Shown: piece by piece, positions 8,483-17,764 of the stretch
How the letters are laid out: each line of letters begins with the position of its first letter
Numbering within the stretch: the first letter of the stretch is position 1
From: an uncultured Chitinophaga sp.
Lineage (GTDB): Bacteria; Bacteroidota; Bacteroidia; Cytophagales; Cyclobacteriaceae
NCBI GenBank assembly: GCA_902168205.1
Contig: CABHOK010000008.1
Coordinates: forward strand, 62,001-126,000
Reading direction: 5' to 3'
Length of the DNA: 64,000 nucleotides
Notes under the pieces: model-generated
The model's database searches: none
Told to the model about the DNA's origin: nothing
What the model saw: the letters and a program-made list of their open reading frames with translations, nothing else
Made by a program: the position numbers and the translations under genes

Positions 8483-8631
8483 TATAGCTTACAGCAGGCG
8501 TTGCCGGATATCGTTATCACACGAAGGAACACTTACAACGCAAAGGCACTGCCTAACATACATACGGAAAGTTTTCTGAAAATGTATGCGTTGTTTTTTT
8601 ATTCGTTATAAGTCGTTTAGCTATAAACTTA

Positions 8632-8639
8632 TATATTTG
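8632..8639 (+). promoter_or_regulatory. Bacteroidota -7 promoter box (TATATTTG) for the histidine kinase
   Basis: TATATTTG matches the Bacteroidota -7 consensus TAnnTTTG and lies 48 bp before the ATG at 8688. Its position favours that start over the in-frame ATG at 8586, which would be upstream of the promoter. A clear -33 TTG was not found. Confidence 0.5.
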
Positions 8640-8687
8640 TTGCTGACGATGATACGCCCCCAATTTGTGTCGCCTAAACAGACCAGA

Positions 8688-10673
8688 ATGAATCGTAAAA
8701 TTGTAAGTATTCTTGTCTGTGCACTATTCTATATTTACCTGATTCCAGCCAACGGTCAGAAACTGGAGAGTATTGACAGCCTTCAACAGGAGCTGAAGAA
8801 GACTACAAGCGATACGCAACGGGTAAAGATCCTGTTCGAACTGTCTATGAAGTATCAGAGTTTCCTTCCGGATTCTGCCATGTACTTCGCGCAAACGGGT
8901 CTCGACAAAGCAAATGCCATTCACTATGTAAAAGGTAAAGCTGATGCCTTGCTTCAGATCGGTCGTCTGAAAAGAGATCATGACGGCACAGCTGCAGATG
9001 CATTAACCGATATGTTCGATGCGTTGAAATTATACCGCGAAATCGGAGATGATGTCCAGATTGCGAATTCACTAAATGATATCAGCATCGTATATGCCAA
9101 TTCGGAAGATTACCAGAAGTCGCTGGACTATTTCAAGCAGGCGCTTGAGATCTTCAAAAAGATGGGCGATGAAAAAGGTGAATCGTATGCCCTTAACAAT
9201 ATCGGTATAATATACCAGGAGCTTGGCGATGAAGCTTCTGCGAAGAAGTATTTTATACTGTCGTTGAAGATCAAAGAGAAGAGTAACAATCTGTATGGTA
9301 TTTCGCGAAGCTATAGCAACCTCGGCTCTATCTCGGAGAATAATGAAGAATGGGATGAGGCTCTCCTCTACTATCTGAAGGCTGACAGTATCTACATTAA
9401 AACAAAAGATATACATGCGCAGGCCAACAACTATGTAGCCATTGCACGGGTAAAAAGAAGTCAGGGTAAAGTAAATGAAGCGATCCGGTATGCTAACCTG
9501 GGATTAAAAGGCGGTGAAGAAGTACGGGCATTCTCTCCCATGTTGAGTGCCAGTAAACTGCTGGCTTCCATTGAAGAGAAGCGTGGTAATTATAAAGTCT
9601 CCTTAAGTTATCAGAAACTATATAACCGTTTGGCGGATAGTCTCAACGACCAGACCAACAAAGCAAACCTGGAGGAGCTGAAAGCTAAATTCAATCTCGA
9701 TGAAAAGGAAAGAGAGATTGTATTGCTGAAGAAGGAACAGGAACTGCAGCAAGCCAGAATACAAAGTAAAAATGTGATTACGTATTCGCTTACTGCCGGT
9801 GTGGTATTGCTGGTGCTGGTAGTGGTATTGTTATACTATGCCTATAAAACAACACGAAGCAAGAAAAATATACTCGCACAAAAGAATAAAGAAATAGAGC
9901 AACAACGTGAAGACCTGGCGAAGTTGAATAATGAAAAGGACAGATTCTTTTCTATCCTGTCGCACGACCTTCGCGGACCACTCAATTCATTGAAAGGATT
10001 CTCGTATCTGATAACAGAACATGTGGATGCGCTTACACCGGAAGAGCTGATCGAGATGCGCATGAAGATTGACAATTCACTTGACAATCTCACGGAACTT
10101 CTCAATAATATACTGGAGTGGTCGATGACATCGTCACGCAAACGCAAGTGGACATTTACCAAGATCAACACCACCGATCTGATCCGCAAGAACATCGCCC
10201 TCTACCAAACCATGGCGGAAAGTAAAGGTATACAACTGGTTTTTCATCCGGCCGATGTACAATATGGCTATGGTGACTATCATGCTATAGATACAGTGGT
10301 GCGAAATCTTATATCCAACGGTATAAAATTCAGTCATGCAGGTACAGCGGTAATTCTTTCGGTTACAACTGATCAGGATTCACTCTATATATCTGTCAGG
10401 GATCAGGGCGTTGGTATTCCATACGAGATACAGCAAAAGCTTTTCAAGCTGAACGAGAATGTTACCCAGCCCGGCACCAACAACGAGAAAGGAACCGGAC
10501 TCGGCCTTACGTTATGCAAAGAATTACTCACCGAGAATAAAGGAGATATAGCGGTAAAGAGTGAACCCGGAGAAGGCAGCGAATTTATTGTGTGCATTCC
10601 GGAATATACCAGCTATGAACGTACTCTCACCTCTATGCCGCGCAAAGTAACCACGGATGGAGGCATCGGTTAG
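8688..10673 (+). CDS. TPR-containing membrane sensor histidine kinase
   Basis: The protein is 661 residues from the ATG at 8688 (MNRKIVSILVCALFYIYLIP..., a signal peptide). About residues 40-340 are tetratricopeptide repeats (AIHYVKGKADALLQIGRL, ANSLNDISIVYANSEDYQK, YALNNIGIIYQELGDEASA and others) that would lie in the periplasm. A single membrane helix is at about 363-386, then a coiled linker. The HisKA domain has phosphoacceptor His426 in ILSHDLRGPLNSLKGF, and the HATPase domain shows VRNLISNGIKFSHAG, DQGVGIPYEIQQKL and GTGLGLTLCKELL. This TPR-HK architecture is widespread in Bacteroidota. No response regulator gene is adjacent, so it is an orphan kinase; the stimulus is unknown. Confidence 0.92.
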   Translation: MNRKIVSILVCALFYIYLIPANGQKLESIDSLQQELKKTTSDTQRVKILFELSMKYQSFLPDSAMYFAQTGLDKANAIHYVKGKADALLQIGRLKRDHDGTAADALTDMFDALKLYREIGDDVQIANSLNDISIVYANSEDYQKSLDYFKQALEIFKKMGDEKGESYALNNIGIIYQELGDEASAKKYFILSLKIKEKSNNLYGISRSYSNLGSISENNEEWDEALLYYLKADSIYIKTKDIHAQANNYVAIARVKRSQGKVNEAIRYANLGLKGGEEVRAFSPMLSASKLLASIEEKRGNYKVSLSYQKLYNRLADSLNDQTNKANLEELKAKFNLDEKEREIVLLKKEQELQQARIQSKNVITYSLTAGVVLLVLVVVLLYYAYKTTRSKKNILAQKNKEIEQQREDLAKLNNEKDRFFSILSHDLRGPLNSLKGFSYLITEHVDALTPEELIEMRMKIDNSLDNLTELLNNILEWSMTSSRKRKWTFTKINTTDLIRKNIALYQTMAESKGIQLVFHPADVQYGYGDYHAIDTVVRNLISNGIKFSHAGTAVILSVTTDQDSLYISVRDQGVGIPYEIQQKLFKLNENVTQPGTNNEKGTGLGLTLCKELLTENKGDIAVKSEPGEGSEFIVCIPEYTSYERTLTSMPRKVTTDGGIG

Positions 10674-10766
10674 TATGCCGTGCGCGCTCTCAACTATGTA
10701 TATCATCCCTATTGGAATTTGAACTTTATTGGTCGCACAATTGTCATGCGTAAATAAATTATTGTA

Positions 10767-11798
10767 ATGGAATTAGGTATATATACGTTTGCTGAATTGA
10801 CGGCAGACCCGGCAACCGGAAAAAAGATAAGTGCTCATCAACGCATGATTGATTTGATGGAAGAAGTTACATTGGCTGAGCAAGTTGGTCTCGATGTTTT
10901 TGCTGTCGGTGAACATCATCGTCCTGATTATATAGTTTCTTCGCCGGCGGTTGTGTTGGGGGCTGCTGCTGCGCGCACGACTAAAATAAAATTATCGAGT
11001 GCTGTTACAGTGTTGAGTTCCGATGATCCCGTTCGCGTCTTCCAGGATTTCTCAACGATCGATTTACTATCCGGAGGTCGAGCCGAGTTGATGGTGGGCA
11101 GAGGTTCATTCATCGAATCATTTCCGTTATTTGGGTATGACTTGCGTGATTATGATGCGCTGTTTTCCGAGAAACTGGACTTGTTGCTGAAGATCAACGC
11201 GCAGGAGAAAGTAACGTGGCAAGGCAAGCACAGACCTTCCATTCAGAACTCAGGTATATATCCGCGTCCGCATCAAGACAAGCTTCCGATATGGATTGCT
11301 ATTGGCGGCACACCCGAATCTATTGCCCGTGCCGCGATGCTCGGTTTACCCATGGCACTGGCTATAATCGGCGGTACACCAGATCGTTTTGCTCCCCATG
11401 TAAATTTCTATCGCGAGACAGCCCAAGAAGCTGGCCACGCAATGGATAGCCTACAGGTAAGCATCAACTCGCATACCTATATAGCAGACACATCACAACG
11501 CGCTGCGGATGAATTTTATCCTTCGTATGCCGATACCATGTCGCGCATTGGTCGCGAGCGCGGATGGCCTCCTATGGATCGTGAGCATTATGAGATGATG
11601 CGCGAGCCAACGGGATCCCTACTGGTAGGAAGTCCGCAGCAGGTAATCGACAAGATTCTGTATGAGCACGAGCTGTTTAAACATACCCGCTTCCTGGCGC
11701 AGATGAGTGTTGGCACCATGCCGCATGCACAAATGATGCGTTCCATCGAACTCTTCGGCACACAGGTAGCACCGGCGGTACGCAGGGCTTTGCTGTAG
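10767..11798 (+). CDS. LLM-class flavin-dependent oxidoreductase (luciferase-like monooxygenase)
   Basis: The product is 343 residues with a complete bacterial-luciferase-like TIM barrel. Recognisable segments are [20 protein letters not shown] near residue 40-60, [37 protein letters not shown], and [18 protein letters not shown] further on. Such enzymes use FMN or F420 to oxidise small molecules; Bacteroidota members of this subgroup have no established substrate. The gene stands alone, 93 bp after the histidine kinase gene and followed by the ABC-F gene with its own promoter. Confidence 0.9.
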   Translation: MELGIYTFAELTADPATGKKISAHQRMIDLMEEVTLAEQVGLDVFAVGEHHRPDYIVSSPAVVLGAAAARTTKIKLSSAVTVLSSDDPVRVFQDFSTIDLLSGGRAELMVGRGSFIESFPLFGYDLRDYDALFSEKLDLLLKINAQEKVTWQGKHRPSIQNSGIYPRPHQDKLPIWIAIGGTPESIARAAMLGLPMALAIIGGTPDRFAPHVNFYRETAQEAGHAMDSLQVSINSHTYIADTSQRAADEFYPSYADTMSRIGRERGWPPMDREHYEMMREPTGSLLVGSPQQVIDKILYEHELFKHTRFLAQMSVGTMPHAQMMRSIELFGTQVAPAVRRALL

Positions 11799-11928
11799 GT
11801 TTTGGCCCGCAGAGGAAATGGATTTTCTCTGAAACTTTATTATTCGCGGACTTATTAATTACTTGGTTCTTCTGCTTAAATGTGTGTTATCTGCGGCCCC
11901 CCACGTTTCTCTGCGGGGATAAAAATTA

Positions 11929-11936
11929 TATCTTTG
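11929..11936 (+). promoter_or_regulatory. Bacteroidota -7 promoter box (TATCTTTG) for the ABC-F gene
   Basis: TATCTTTG is a perfect TAnnTTTG match 19 bp before the ATG at 11956, implying a very short leader of about 13 nt. A weak TTT at 11906 is about 20 bp upstream of the box, where the -33 element is expected. It fits strong constitutive expression. Confidence 0.6.
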
Positions 11937-11955
11937 CGCTCTTATTTTTCAGATC

Positions 11956-13593
11956 ATGATTTCAGTAGACGCGGTTAGTGTTGAGTTCAACGGTTCAGCG
12001 CTTTTTAGTAACATCACTTTTAACATCAATGAAAACGATAGAATTGCCTTAATGGGCAAGAACGGTGCAGGTAAATCTACCCTGCTCAAGATCATCGCTG
12101 GTGTTAACAAGCCTACACGCGGAAAGGTGTCTGCTCCGAAAGATGCCATCATCGCGTACCTGCCACAACATTTACTGACCGAAGATAACTGTACGGTGTT
12201 CGAAGAAGCATCAAAGGCTTTCTCGCGCATCCTGAATATGAAGAATGAAATGGATGAGCTGAACCGCCAGTTGGAAACACGTACGGATTACGAATCCGAT
12301 GAATACTCGAAGATCATTGAGCAGGTGTCCGAGCTAAGTGAGAAATACTATTCCATCGAAGAGATCAATTTCGATGCAGAGGTTGAAAAGACGTTGATGG
12401 GACTTGGCTTCGTTCGTTCTGATTTTACACGTCCTACCAATGAATTCAGCGGTGGCTGGCGCATGCGCATCGAGCTTGCTAAAATTCTTTTACAGAAGCC
12501 TGACCTGATTTTATTGGATGAGCCTACCAACCACATGGATATTGAATCCATTCAGTGGCTTGAAGATTTTCTGATCAACAACGCGAAGGCAGTGATCGTG
12601 ATCAGTCACGATAAAACTTTCGTTGATAACCTGACCAACCGCACCATCGAAGTAACGATGGGACGCATATACGATTATAAAACAAACTACACGCACTACC
12701 TGCAACTTCGTAAGGAAAGACGTGAACAACAGCAGAAGCAATTTGACGATCAGCAAAAACAGATTGCTGATATTCAGGAATTTATCGAACGTTTTAAAGG
12801 TACTTACTCGAAGACTTTACAAGTACAGTCGCGGGTAAAGATGCTGGAGAAGATCGAGATCATCCAGGTAGACGAAGTGGATACTTCTGCCCTGAACCTC
12901 AAGTTCCCTCCTGCTCCACGTTCGGGTAGCTACCCCGTTATCATCGAAGGCTTTACCAAACGTTATGGTGACCATACCGTGTTGCAGGATGTATCGCTGA
13001 CCATTGCACGCGGTGAGAAGATTGCGTTCGTTGGCAAGAACGGTGAAGGTAAATCAACGCTGGTAAAAGCGATTATGAGTGAGCTGGAGTTTGATGGTAA
13101 AGTACAGATCGGTCATAACAGCATGATCGGATACTTTGCTCAGAACCAGGCTTCCCTGCTCGATGAGGAATTGACTGTCTTCCAGACGATCGACCAGATT
13201 GCAGAAGGTGAGATTCGTACGAAGATCAAAGATATACTTGGTGCCTTCATGTTCAGCGGTGATACGATTGACAAGAAGGTACGCTACCTCTCCGGTGGTG
13301 AGAAGACACGTCTCGCCATGATCAAGTTGCTGCTTCAGCCGGTGAACCTGTTGATACTCGATGAACCTACCAACCACCTTGATATCAAGACCAAAGATAT
13401 ACTCAAGGATGCGTTGAAGGCATTTGATGGTACGCTGATTCTTGTATCGCACGATCGTGACTTCCTCGATGGTCTTGCCAACAAAGTATTCGAGTTTGGA
13501 AACAAACGCATCCGTGAACATTTCGAAGATATAGCAGGCTTCCTGCGTAACAAGAAGATGGAGAACCTGCGCGAGATCGAACGTACCAAGTAA
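11956..13593 (+). CDS. ABC-F family ribosome-associated ATPase
   Basis: The protein is 545 residues with two ATPase domains and no membrane segments, the hallmark of ABC-F translation factors (EttA/YbiT/Uup group). Domain one has Walker A GKNGAGKST and signature FSGGWRMRIELA with LILLDEPTNHMD. Domain two has GKNGEGKST, signature LSGGEKTRLAM and LLILDEPTNHLD. Between them is the charged P-site interaction linker (LRKERREQQQKQFDDQQKQ, then TLQVQSRVKMLEKIE). Members act on the ribosomal E site. The length fits the YbiT-like subgroup common in Bacteroidota. Its stop codon abuts that of the convergent gene at 13594 with no intervening base. Confidence 0.93.
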   Translation: MISVDAVSVEFNGSALFSNITFNINENDRIALMGKNGAGKSTLLKIIAGVNKPTRGKVSAPKDAIIAYLPQHLLTEDNCTVFEEASKAFSRILNMKNEMDELNRQLETRTDYESDEYSKIIEQVSELSEKYYSIEEINFDAEVEKTLMGLGFVRSDFTRPTNEFSGGWRMRIELAKILLQKPDLILLDEPTNHMDIESIQWLEDFLINNAKAVIVISHDKTFVDNLTNRTIEVTMGRIYDYKTNYTHYLQLRKERREQQQKQFDDQQKQIADIQEFIERFKGTYSKTLQVQSRVKMLEKIEIIQVDEVDTSALNLKFPPAPRSGSYPVIIEGFTKRYGDHTVLQDVSLTIARGEKIAFVGKNGEGKSTLVKAIMSELEFDGKVQIGHNSMIGYFAQNQASLLDEELTVFQTIDQIAEGEIRTKIKDILGAFMFSGDTIDKKVRYLSGGEKTRLAMIKLLLQPVNLLILDEPTNHLDIKTKDILKDALKAFDGTLILVSHDRDFLDGLANKVFEFGNKRIREHFEDIAGFLRNKKMENLREIERTK

Positions 13594-14856
13594 TTATACG
13601 GCTGCTCCTTTCGGATCTTTCAGATGCTGGTATAGCGCCATCAGCTTCTCAAACTCCTGTTCAACAGTTTGAACAATAGTTTCATTGGCTATAGCGGCAT
13701 CACCCGGTTGATATATTTTTCCAATGATAAAACGGTGATGTTTCCAGTGATCAGCTTTGGTGTATTCCCAAAGTATATCAGGTTGTTGAAATGAGTCGGC
13801 CGGCTTTTGTTCTCCTGCAACTTCAATGAAGTAATCACTGCCAAGTGCCGTCAGCAAAGTCTGAAACGTTTTCCTATACTCTTCTTCCTGCATTTTAAAG
13901 CGGAAGAATTCACGATCTGCTTGTCCGCTGCCAGGATTGCCTGGCACCAATGCGATCGCTATATTTTTTTGCATCACGATCACCTGCAGCGTTATGAAAT
14001 CGCCTGGCTGTGCTGTTGGTGCGTATCGTTTTAATTCAGCCTCACTGTGTCCATACATCATCCCTATCGATGTGAGTTTATGATCAGCATGATCCTGCGG
14101 ATTTAAACTGCTTATGTTCGCTGTATTGTCAGCATGCAGCCTGATGCGCGCAACATGTTTTTGAATGGATTCATGCAGTTGTTGTAATTTACTCTTCAAC
14201 GCTGCACGCGCGGTTTGTTGTGCTTCGGTGTCGAGGTCAGCCTGCGCATTGCTCAGTACGAGGTAATCTTCTTTTTTAAAGTATTGCGTTTTGAAACGAA
14301 TGCCATCCCAACTGAACGCGCGACTGGTGAGTGCTATAAATTGTTTCTTCTCTTCGCGCGATGCGATCTCACGTTGCTTCCAGTATGGATAGAGTAACTC
14401 ATACTCCGCGATCATCTCTTCAGTAAGAGGTTCTGCAAATTCATAGTAAGTAGTGTACCATGAGAGTAAAGCTTCCACTTCTTTAACATCGGTAACTTTA
14501 TTAAAGATCTCTTCATGATCTTTCAAACCTTCTAACGTCAGTGCACCCGAGCCTGTAAAGCCTACTGATTTCCGAAAGGGTAATTCGAAGATATATACAT
14601 TTGCATGGAAAATGTTACGGGTATAGATGCGCACGGTGAAGCGATCCTGGTAATGACGCCAGATACGTTTCAGCACTCCTGGTGAAGTAAGACCATCGAG
14701 TCCCGTAACAATATCAAGTTTGGTTTTACCGGGAAGTCGTGTGCGTATAAAATCAAACCCGGCATCCGTAATCGCGGCAGTAGCAATGTAGCCATGCTCG
14801 GCTTGCTGAAGTATTTTATCGTTGATGAGCGGAACTGCGAGTTTCTTGATAATCAT
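13594..14856 (-). CDS. Phospholipase-D-like domain protein with degenerate HKD motif
   Basis: The product is 420 residues from the ATG at 14856 (MIIKKLAVPLINDK); an upstream ATG at 14886 adds ten residues. In residues about 35-150 the pattern AAITDAGFDFI, then KLDIVTGLDGLTSPG, then FHANVYIFELP and SVGFTGSGALTLEGLKDHEE resembles the PLD-like nuclease fold of DNA-processing and restriction-associated proteins. There the motif is HxK...GSxNxT...NxE. Here the Lys is replaced by Asn (H-A-N) and the Asn of GSxN by Gly-Ala, so catalysis is doubtful. The C-terminal 270 residues were not recognised. It is tail-to-tail with the ABC-F gene. Confidence 0.55.
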   Translation of the reverse strand: MIIKKLAVPLINDKILQQAEHGYIATAAITDAGFDFIRTRLPGKTKLDIVTGLDGLTSPGVLKRIWRHYQDRFTVRIYTRNIFHANVYIFELPFRKSVGFTGSGALTLEGLKDHEEIFNKVTDVKEVEALLSWYTTYYEFAEPLTEEMIAEYELLYPYWKQREIASREEKKQFIALTSRAFSWDGIRFKTQYFKKEDYLVLSNAQADLDTEAQQTARAALKSKLQQLHESIQKHVARIRLHADNTANISSLNPQDHADHKLTSIGMMYGHSEAELKRYAPTAQPGDFITLQVIVMQKNIAIALVPGNPGSGQADREFFRFKMQEEEYRKTFQTLLTALGSDYFIEVAGEQKPADSFQQPDILWEYTKADHWKHHRFIIGKIYQPGDAAIANETIVQTVEQEFEKLMALYQHLKDPKGAAV

Positions 14857-15100
14857 GTCAGGACACAGAAAAATTTGCGGCCGCAATATAAGGATGTGTC
14901 GCGTAACGCTGCCGGAAGTTTAACCACTTCGGGTTGCTATAAATTATGTTAGATGAACGAATTATTACCAGGTCACACCCCAGGACTTCTTTTCTACACT
15001 TCTCCTGATTATTCATAACAGCCTGAGTCAGGGCATTTTACCAGCCATCCCAAATCGCTACCGACACATATTGAACCTATACCTATTATGTATTGTATTA

Positions 15101-15132
15101 TTGGCAACAAAGAAATTTAGAAACTACTTTTG
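15101..15132 (+). promoter_or_regulatory. TTG / TAnnTTTG promoter of tatA
   Basis: TTG at 15101-15103 and TACTTTTG at 15125-15132 are separated by 21 bp, fitting the Bacteroidota sigma-A -33/-7 pattern. The predicted transcription start, near 15139, gives a leader of about 60 nt before the tatA start at 15199. The rest of the 14857-15198 gap holds only a weak GCCTGA...TCAGGGC inverted repeat at about 15021-15036 and no other gene. Confidence 0.6.
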
Positions 15133-15198
15133 TACCGGACAGCCGCAGTTGTGGCGTGCTGCAATTTTCTCAAGACACGTATTTAAACCATAATTCGT

Positions 15199-15408
15199 AT
15201 GAACACAGTTCTTTTGTTTTTAAGTGGGGTTGGTTTCCAGGAAATCTTATTGATCGGACTTTTTGTGCTGGTCTTCTTCGGTGCCAAAAGAATTCCTGAA
15301 TTCATGAAAGGCCTTGGTAAAGGTGTAAAAGAATTCAAGTCGGCTATGGATGATGTGAAGAAAGAAGTTGGTGATGTAAAAAGCGATGTTACCAAAGACC
15401 TGAACTAG
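15199..15408 (+). CDS. tatA: Sec-independent (Tat) translocase subunit TatA
   Basis: The 69-residue protein has the classic TatA layout: a short periplasmic N-terminus, one transmembrane helix (GFQEILLIGLFVLVFFGAKR), the F-G-A-K-R-I-P-E hinge, and an amphipathic helix (FMKGLGKGVKEFKSAMDDVK) with a charged tail ending in KSDVTKDLN. It forms the variable-size pore of the twin-arginine pathway, which exports folded proteins across the inner membrane. No tatC gene is adjacent. Two probable Tat substrates are encoded in this window: the molybdopterin subunit at 32286-34451 (RRDFIRL) and the dioxygenase-like lipoprotein at 16099 (RKQFLK). It has its own promoter and is followed by a hairpin. Confidence 0.93.
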   Translation: MNTVLLFLSGVGFQEILLIGLFVLVFFGAKRIPEFMKGLGKGVKEFKSAMDDVKKEVGDVKSDVTKDLN

Positions 15409-15436
15409 TAATAGTAGTCTTCACAGACTGTCATTG

Positions 15437-15482
15437 CTGCGGGCTGCGCGTAGATACGTTGAGTATTTATGGCAGCCCGCAG
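15437..15482 (+). terminator. Inverted repeat after tatA, possible terminator
   Basis: The 11-bp arms CTGCGGGCTGC (15437-15447) and GCAGCCCGCAG (15472-15482) are perfectly complementary with a 24-nt loop, followed by TCGTTTTAG. The position 28 bp after the tatA stop fits termination, although the loop is long and the T-run weak. Confidence 0.55.
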
Positions 15483-15487
15483 TCGTT

Positions 15488-15900
15488 TTAGATAGCTGTG
15501 AGCTTTGAACCACGAGCATCGAGAGTAAAGGCTGCTGGCTGCAAGCTGCTAATCGCTGGTTTTGTTTTGTTGTGACGCTACGTGTTAGTTAAGCATTACG
15601 GTATATATAGCTGTGAGTTTTGAGTTGCGCGCCTTGAGAATAAATGCCGGCCGCTGGGTCTGGATCTATATGTTACTTGAACAGCCCGATATATATACTT
15701 ACTGCAAAGTAGCACCAGCAGGTGTAATACAGCTACGAGCCATGAGCTACGAGAAGCTATAGGTAAATTTTTTCTTACTTCTTACTCCTGCCTCCCTCCT
15801 GTCTCTGCAAGCCAAATATATACTTCAAATATATACTTCCCCTGTATCTCTTGCAACCGGCAACCTTTCCTCGCAGCTCATAACTCACAGCTCGCAGCTA
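15488..15900. repeat. Non-coding zone with degenerate GAGCT-type repeat units in both orientations
   Basis: No plausible gene lies between tatA and 16099. Near 15494, 15608, 15732 and, inverted, 15870-15900, related words recur (AGCTGTGAGCTTTGA, AGCTGTGAGTTTTGA, AGCTACGAGCCATGAGCTA; inverse CTCGCAGCTCATAACTCACA). A duplicated AAATATATACTTC lies near 15815-15840. Similar words appear at 17453-17510. These look like decaying dispersed intergenic repeats. Confidence 0.5.
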
Positions 15901-16098
15901 TTCTGTATCCCCCAATTAGGGTATATCTCGTCATTCATACACTTATCGCTATAATCTATACCCGCTGCAGGGTAGCTTTCTGTACGCCTTGAGAAATGTA
16001 GCGTTTACCTCAAATATACCCTGAAGAGAGGATGCCACGATTACCTTATGCACTTTTACAAACATTCAGACGTAATACTTTTATAAAACTATATCCCT

Positions 16099-17307
16099 AT
16101 GGAAAGAAAGCAATTTTTGAAAAGTCTGGGAATGAGTGGTCTTATCGCACCGCTGATCGTTTCGTGCAGTAAGGATGATGACGCTACACCGGTGCCCTCG
16201 ATCACAAGCTTTACACCAACCAGTGGTGTGGCCGGTGATACCGTAACCATTACAGGTCTTAACTTCAGCGCGGTAACAACCAACAATACCGTAACCTTTA
16301 ATGGAGCAACGGCTACGGTTACAGCTGCTACCAGTACACAACTTACGGTAACCGTTCCTTCCGGAGTGAGCACCGGTAAAATCGCTGTTACCGTAAACGG
16401 ACAAACCGGAACATCGTCAAGTGATTTCACGGTGACTACAACATCAACAGGTTCTTCCCCCACCATTACAAGCTTTACCAGCAGTGGCTCGGAAGGTTCT
16501 ACCATTGTTATTACCGGAACAAACTTCAGTACCACAGCAGCTTCTAACACCGTTACTATAGGTGGTGTGGTGGCAACAGTAGTATCAGCAACATCAACAC
16601 AACTTGTTGTTACTGTACCGAGTGGTGCTACATCTGGTGTGATCACGGTAACGGTTGGTGGTGTTACGGCTACATCTTCCGGAACGTTTACCGTTACATC
16701 AGCTTCTGCAAGCTGCTCAACAACCGATTCAGAAACTGCTGGTCCTTTCCCTACGAAAGATCCATCAACGCTGGTGAAGACCGATATACGTTCTGATAGA
16801 ACCGGTGTTGCGTTTACGATCACTATTACTTTACAAGACAAGAACAACAGCTGTGCTGCTTTAGAAGGTGCTATCGTAGATATATGGCACTGTGATAAAG
16901 ACGGATATTACTCCGAGTATGGCGGAACGTCTATGCAGACCGTTGACTATACTTCTGTACACTTCCTGCGCGGAAGACAGGTAACGAACAGCGATGGACA
17001 AGTTTCATTTGTATCCATCTTCCCGGGATGGTATCAGAGCCGTGCTACACATATTCACGTGCACATCTATAATTCGTCCGGTACATCTTTACTGGTAACA
17101 CAGATTGGTTTCCCGGAAGGCTCTAACAGTGCAGTTGTACTGGTAAATGCATCTACAGCCAACGGCTATACCAAAGGCATGTCAGGATATACGTACAACG
17201 CCAGCGACAGCGTTTTTACAGATTCTATAGACAATGAAATAGCCACGGTAACCGGAAGCGTAGCTGATGGATATGCCCTCACCCACACAATCGTTGTAAG
17301 CGCCTAG
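16099..17307 (+). CDS. IPT/TIG-domain lipoprotein with intradiol ring-cleavage dioxygenase domain
   Basis: The 402-residue protein starts with RKQFLKSLGMSG and a lipobox-like LIVSC, so it is probably an exported lipoprotein, possibly through Tat. Two IPT/TIG immunoglobulin-like repeats occupy about residues 33-115 and 122-205, each beginning ITSF and containing V-T-I-T-G or I-V-I-T-G. The C-terminal about 190 residues are an intradiol dioxygenase domain: GAIVDIWHCDKDGYYSEY, IFPGWYQSRATHIHVHIY. The two Tyr and two His (HIH) expected to bind non-haem Fe(III) are all present. Such enzymes cleave catechols; extracellular versions may act on lignin-derived or plant phenolics. The substrate is not known. 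It is monocistronic with a clear downstream terminator. Confidence 0.88.
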   Translation: MERKQFLKSLGMSGLIAPLIVSCSKDDDATPVPSITSFTPTSGVAGDTVTITGLNFSAVTTNNTVTFNGATATVTAATSTQLTVTVPSGVSTGKIAVTVNGQTGTSSSDFTVTTTSTGSSPTITSFTSSGSEGSTIVITGTNFSTTAASNTVTIGGVVATVVSATSTQLVVTVPSGATSGVITVTVGGVTATSSGTFTVTSASASCSTTDSETAGPFPTKDPSTLVKTDIRSDRTGVAFTITITLQDKNNSCAALEGAIVDIWHCDKDGYYSEYGGTSMQTVDYTSVHFLRGRQVTNSDGQVSFVSIFPGWYQSRATHIHVHIYNSSGTSLLVTQIGFPEGSNSAVVLVNASTANGYTKGMSGYTYNASDSVFTDSIDNEIATVTGSVADGYALTHTIVVSA

Positions 17308-17340
17308 TCCAGTATATATACCTGTATATTTTATTCAACA

Positions 17341-17368
17341 CAAAAGCCGGCATCAACGCTGGCTTTTG
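17341..17368 (+). terminator. Intrinsic terminator of the dioxygenase gene
   Basis: Arms CAAAAGCCGGC (17341-17351) and GCTGGCTTTTG (17358-17368) pair over 11 bp with one G-T pair and a 6-nt loop, 33 bp after the stop. The stem contains its own A-run and U-run, as in bidirectional terminators. Confidence 0.75.
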
Positions 17369-17510
17369 CGTTAGGAATGGCTACTGGCCACAGGAAGTTA
17401 TATATATATCGTTCCGTTTAAGTAAAAACGTTGCCTGCCCAACAACCGACCTCGCAGTCAGAGGCCTGTAGCCAGCAGCTTCTCAAACTCGCTGCTCGAG
17501 GCTACAAAGC

Positions 17511-17537
17511 AAAAAAGCCAGACATCTTCCGTCCGGC
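17511..17537 (-). terminator. Intrinsic terminator of the DUF6934 operon
   Basis: On the reverse strand GCCGGAC (17531-17537) pairs with GTCTGGC (17517-17523) across a 7-nt loop, and is followed by TTTTTT (17511-17516). It lies 27 bp after the stop codon of the 55-residue gene at 17565. Confidence 0.8.
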
Positions 17538-17564
17538 TTCCTCTATTGAAAATTAAATCAGCGA

Positions 17565-17732
17565 CTATTTAGTGAAAACGGCTGGCAGTCCGTGTTTGTT
17601 AAGGAATGCCTCAGCTGCCTTTGTCTTGCTTATGAAGAAAGGATCTTTCGCATGGCTCTTTACCTTTTTACTGATAACAACTTTTTTACGGTCGTTGCTG
17701 CTTTGATCTTTCTGAAGGATGTTTCCAGACAT
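17565..17732 (-). CDS. 55-residue basic protein downstream of DUF6934
   Basis: The reverse strand encodes MSGNILQKDQSSNDRKK..., 55 residues, ending in HGLPAVFTK. It is Lys-rich (about a fifth of residues), soluble and has no Cys. It follows the DUF6934 gene by 32 bp and is closed by a strong intrinsic terminator, so the two form a bicistron. I do not recognise the family. Codon structure, operon position and terminator make it a credible gene even though it is short. A small basic partner of a 150-residue protein recalls toxin-antitoxin or regulator pairs, but nothing in the sequence proves that. Confidence 0.65.
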   Translation of the reverse strand: MSGNILQKDQSSNDRKKVVISKKVKSHAKDPFFISKTKAAEAFLNKHGLPAVFTK

Positions 17733-17764
17733 GGCCAATCGTTTAGTAAATCAAAATTACGACT

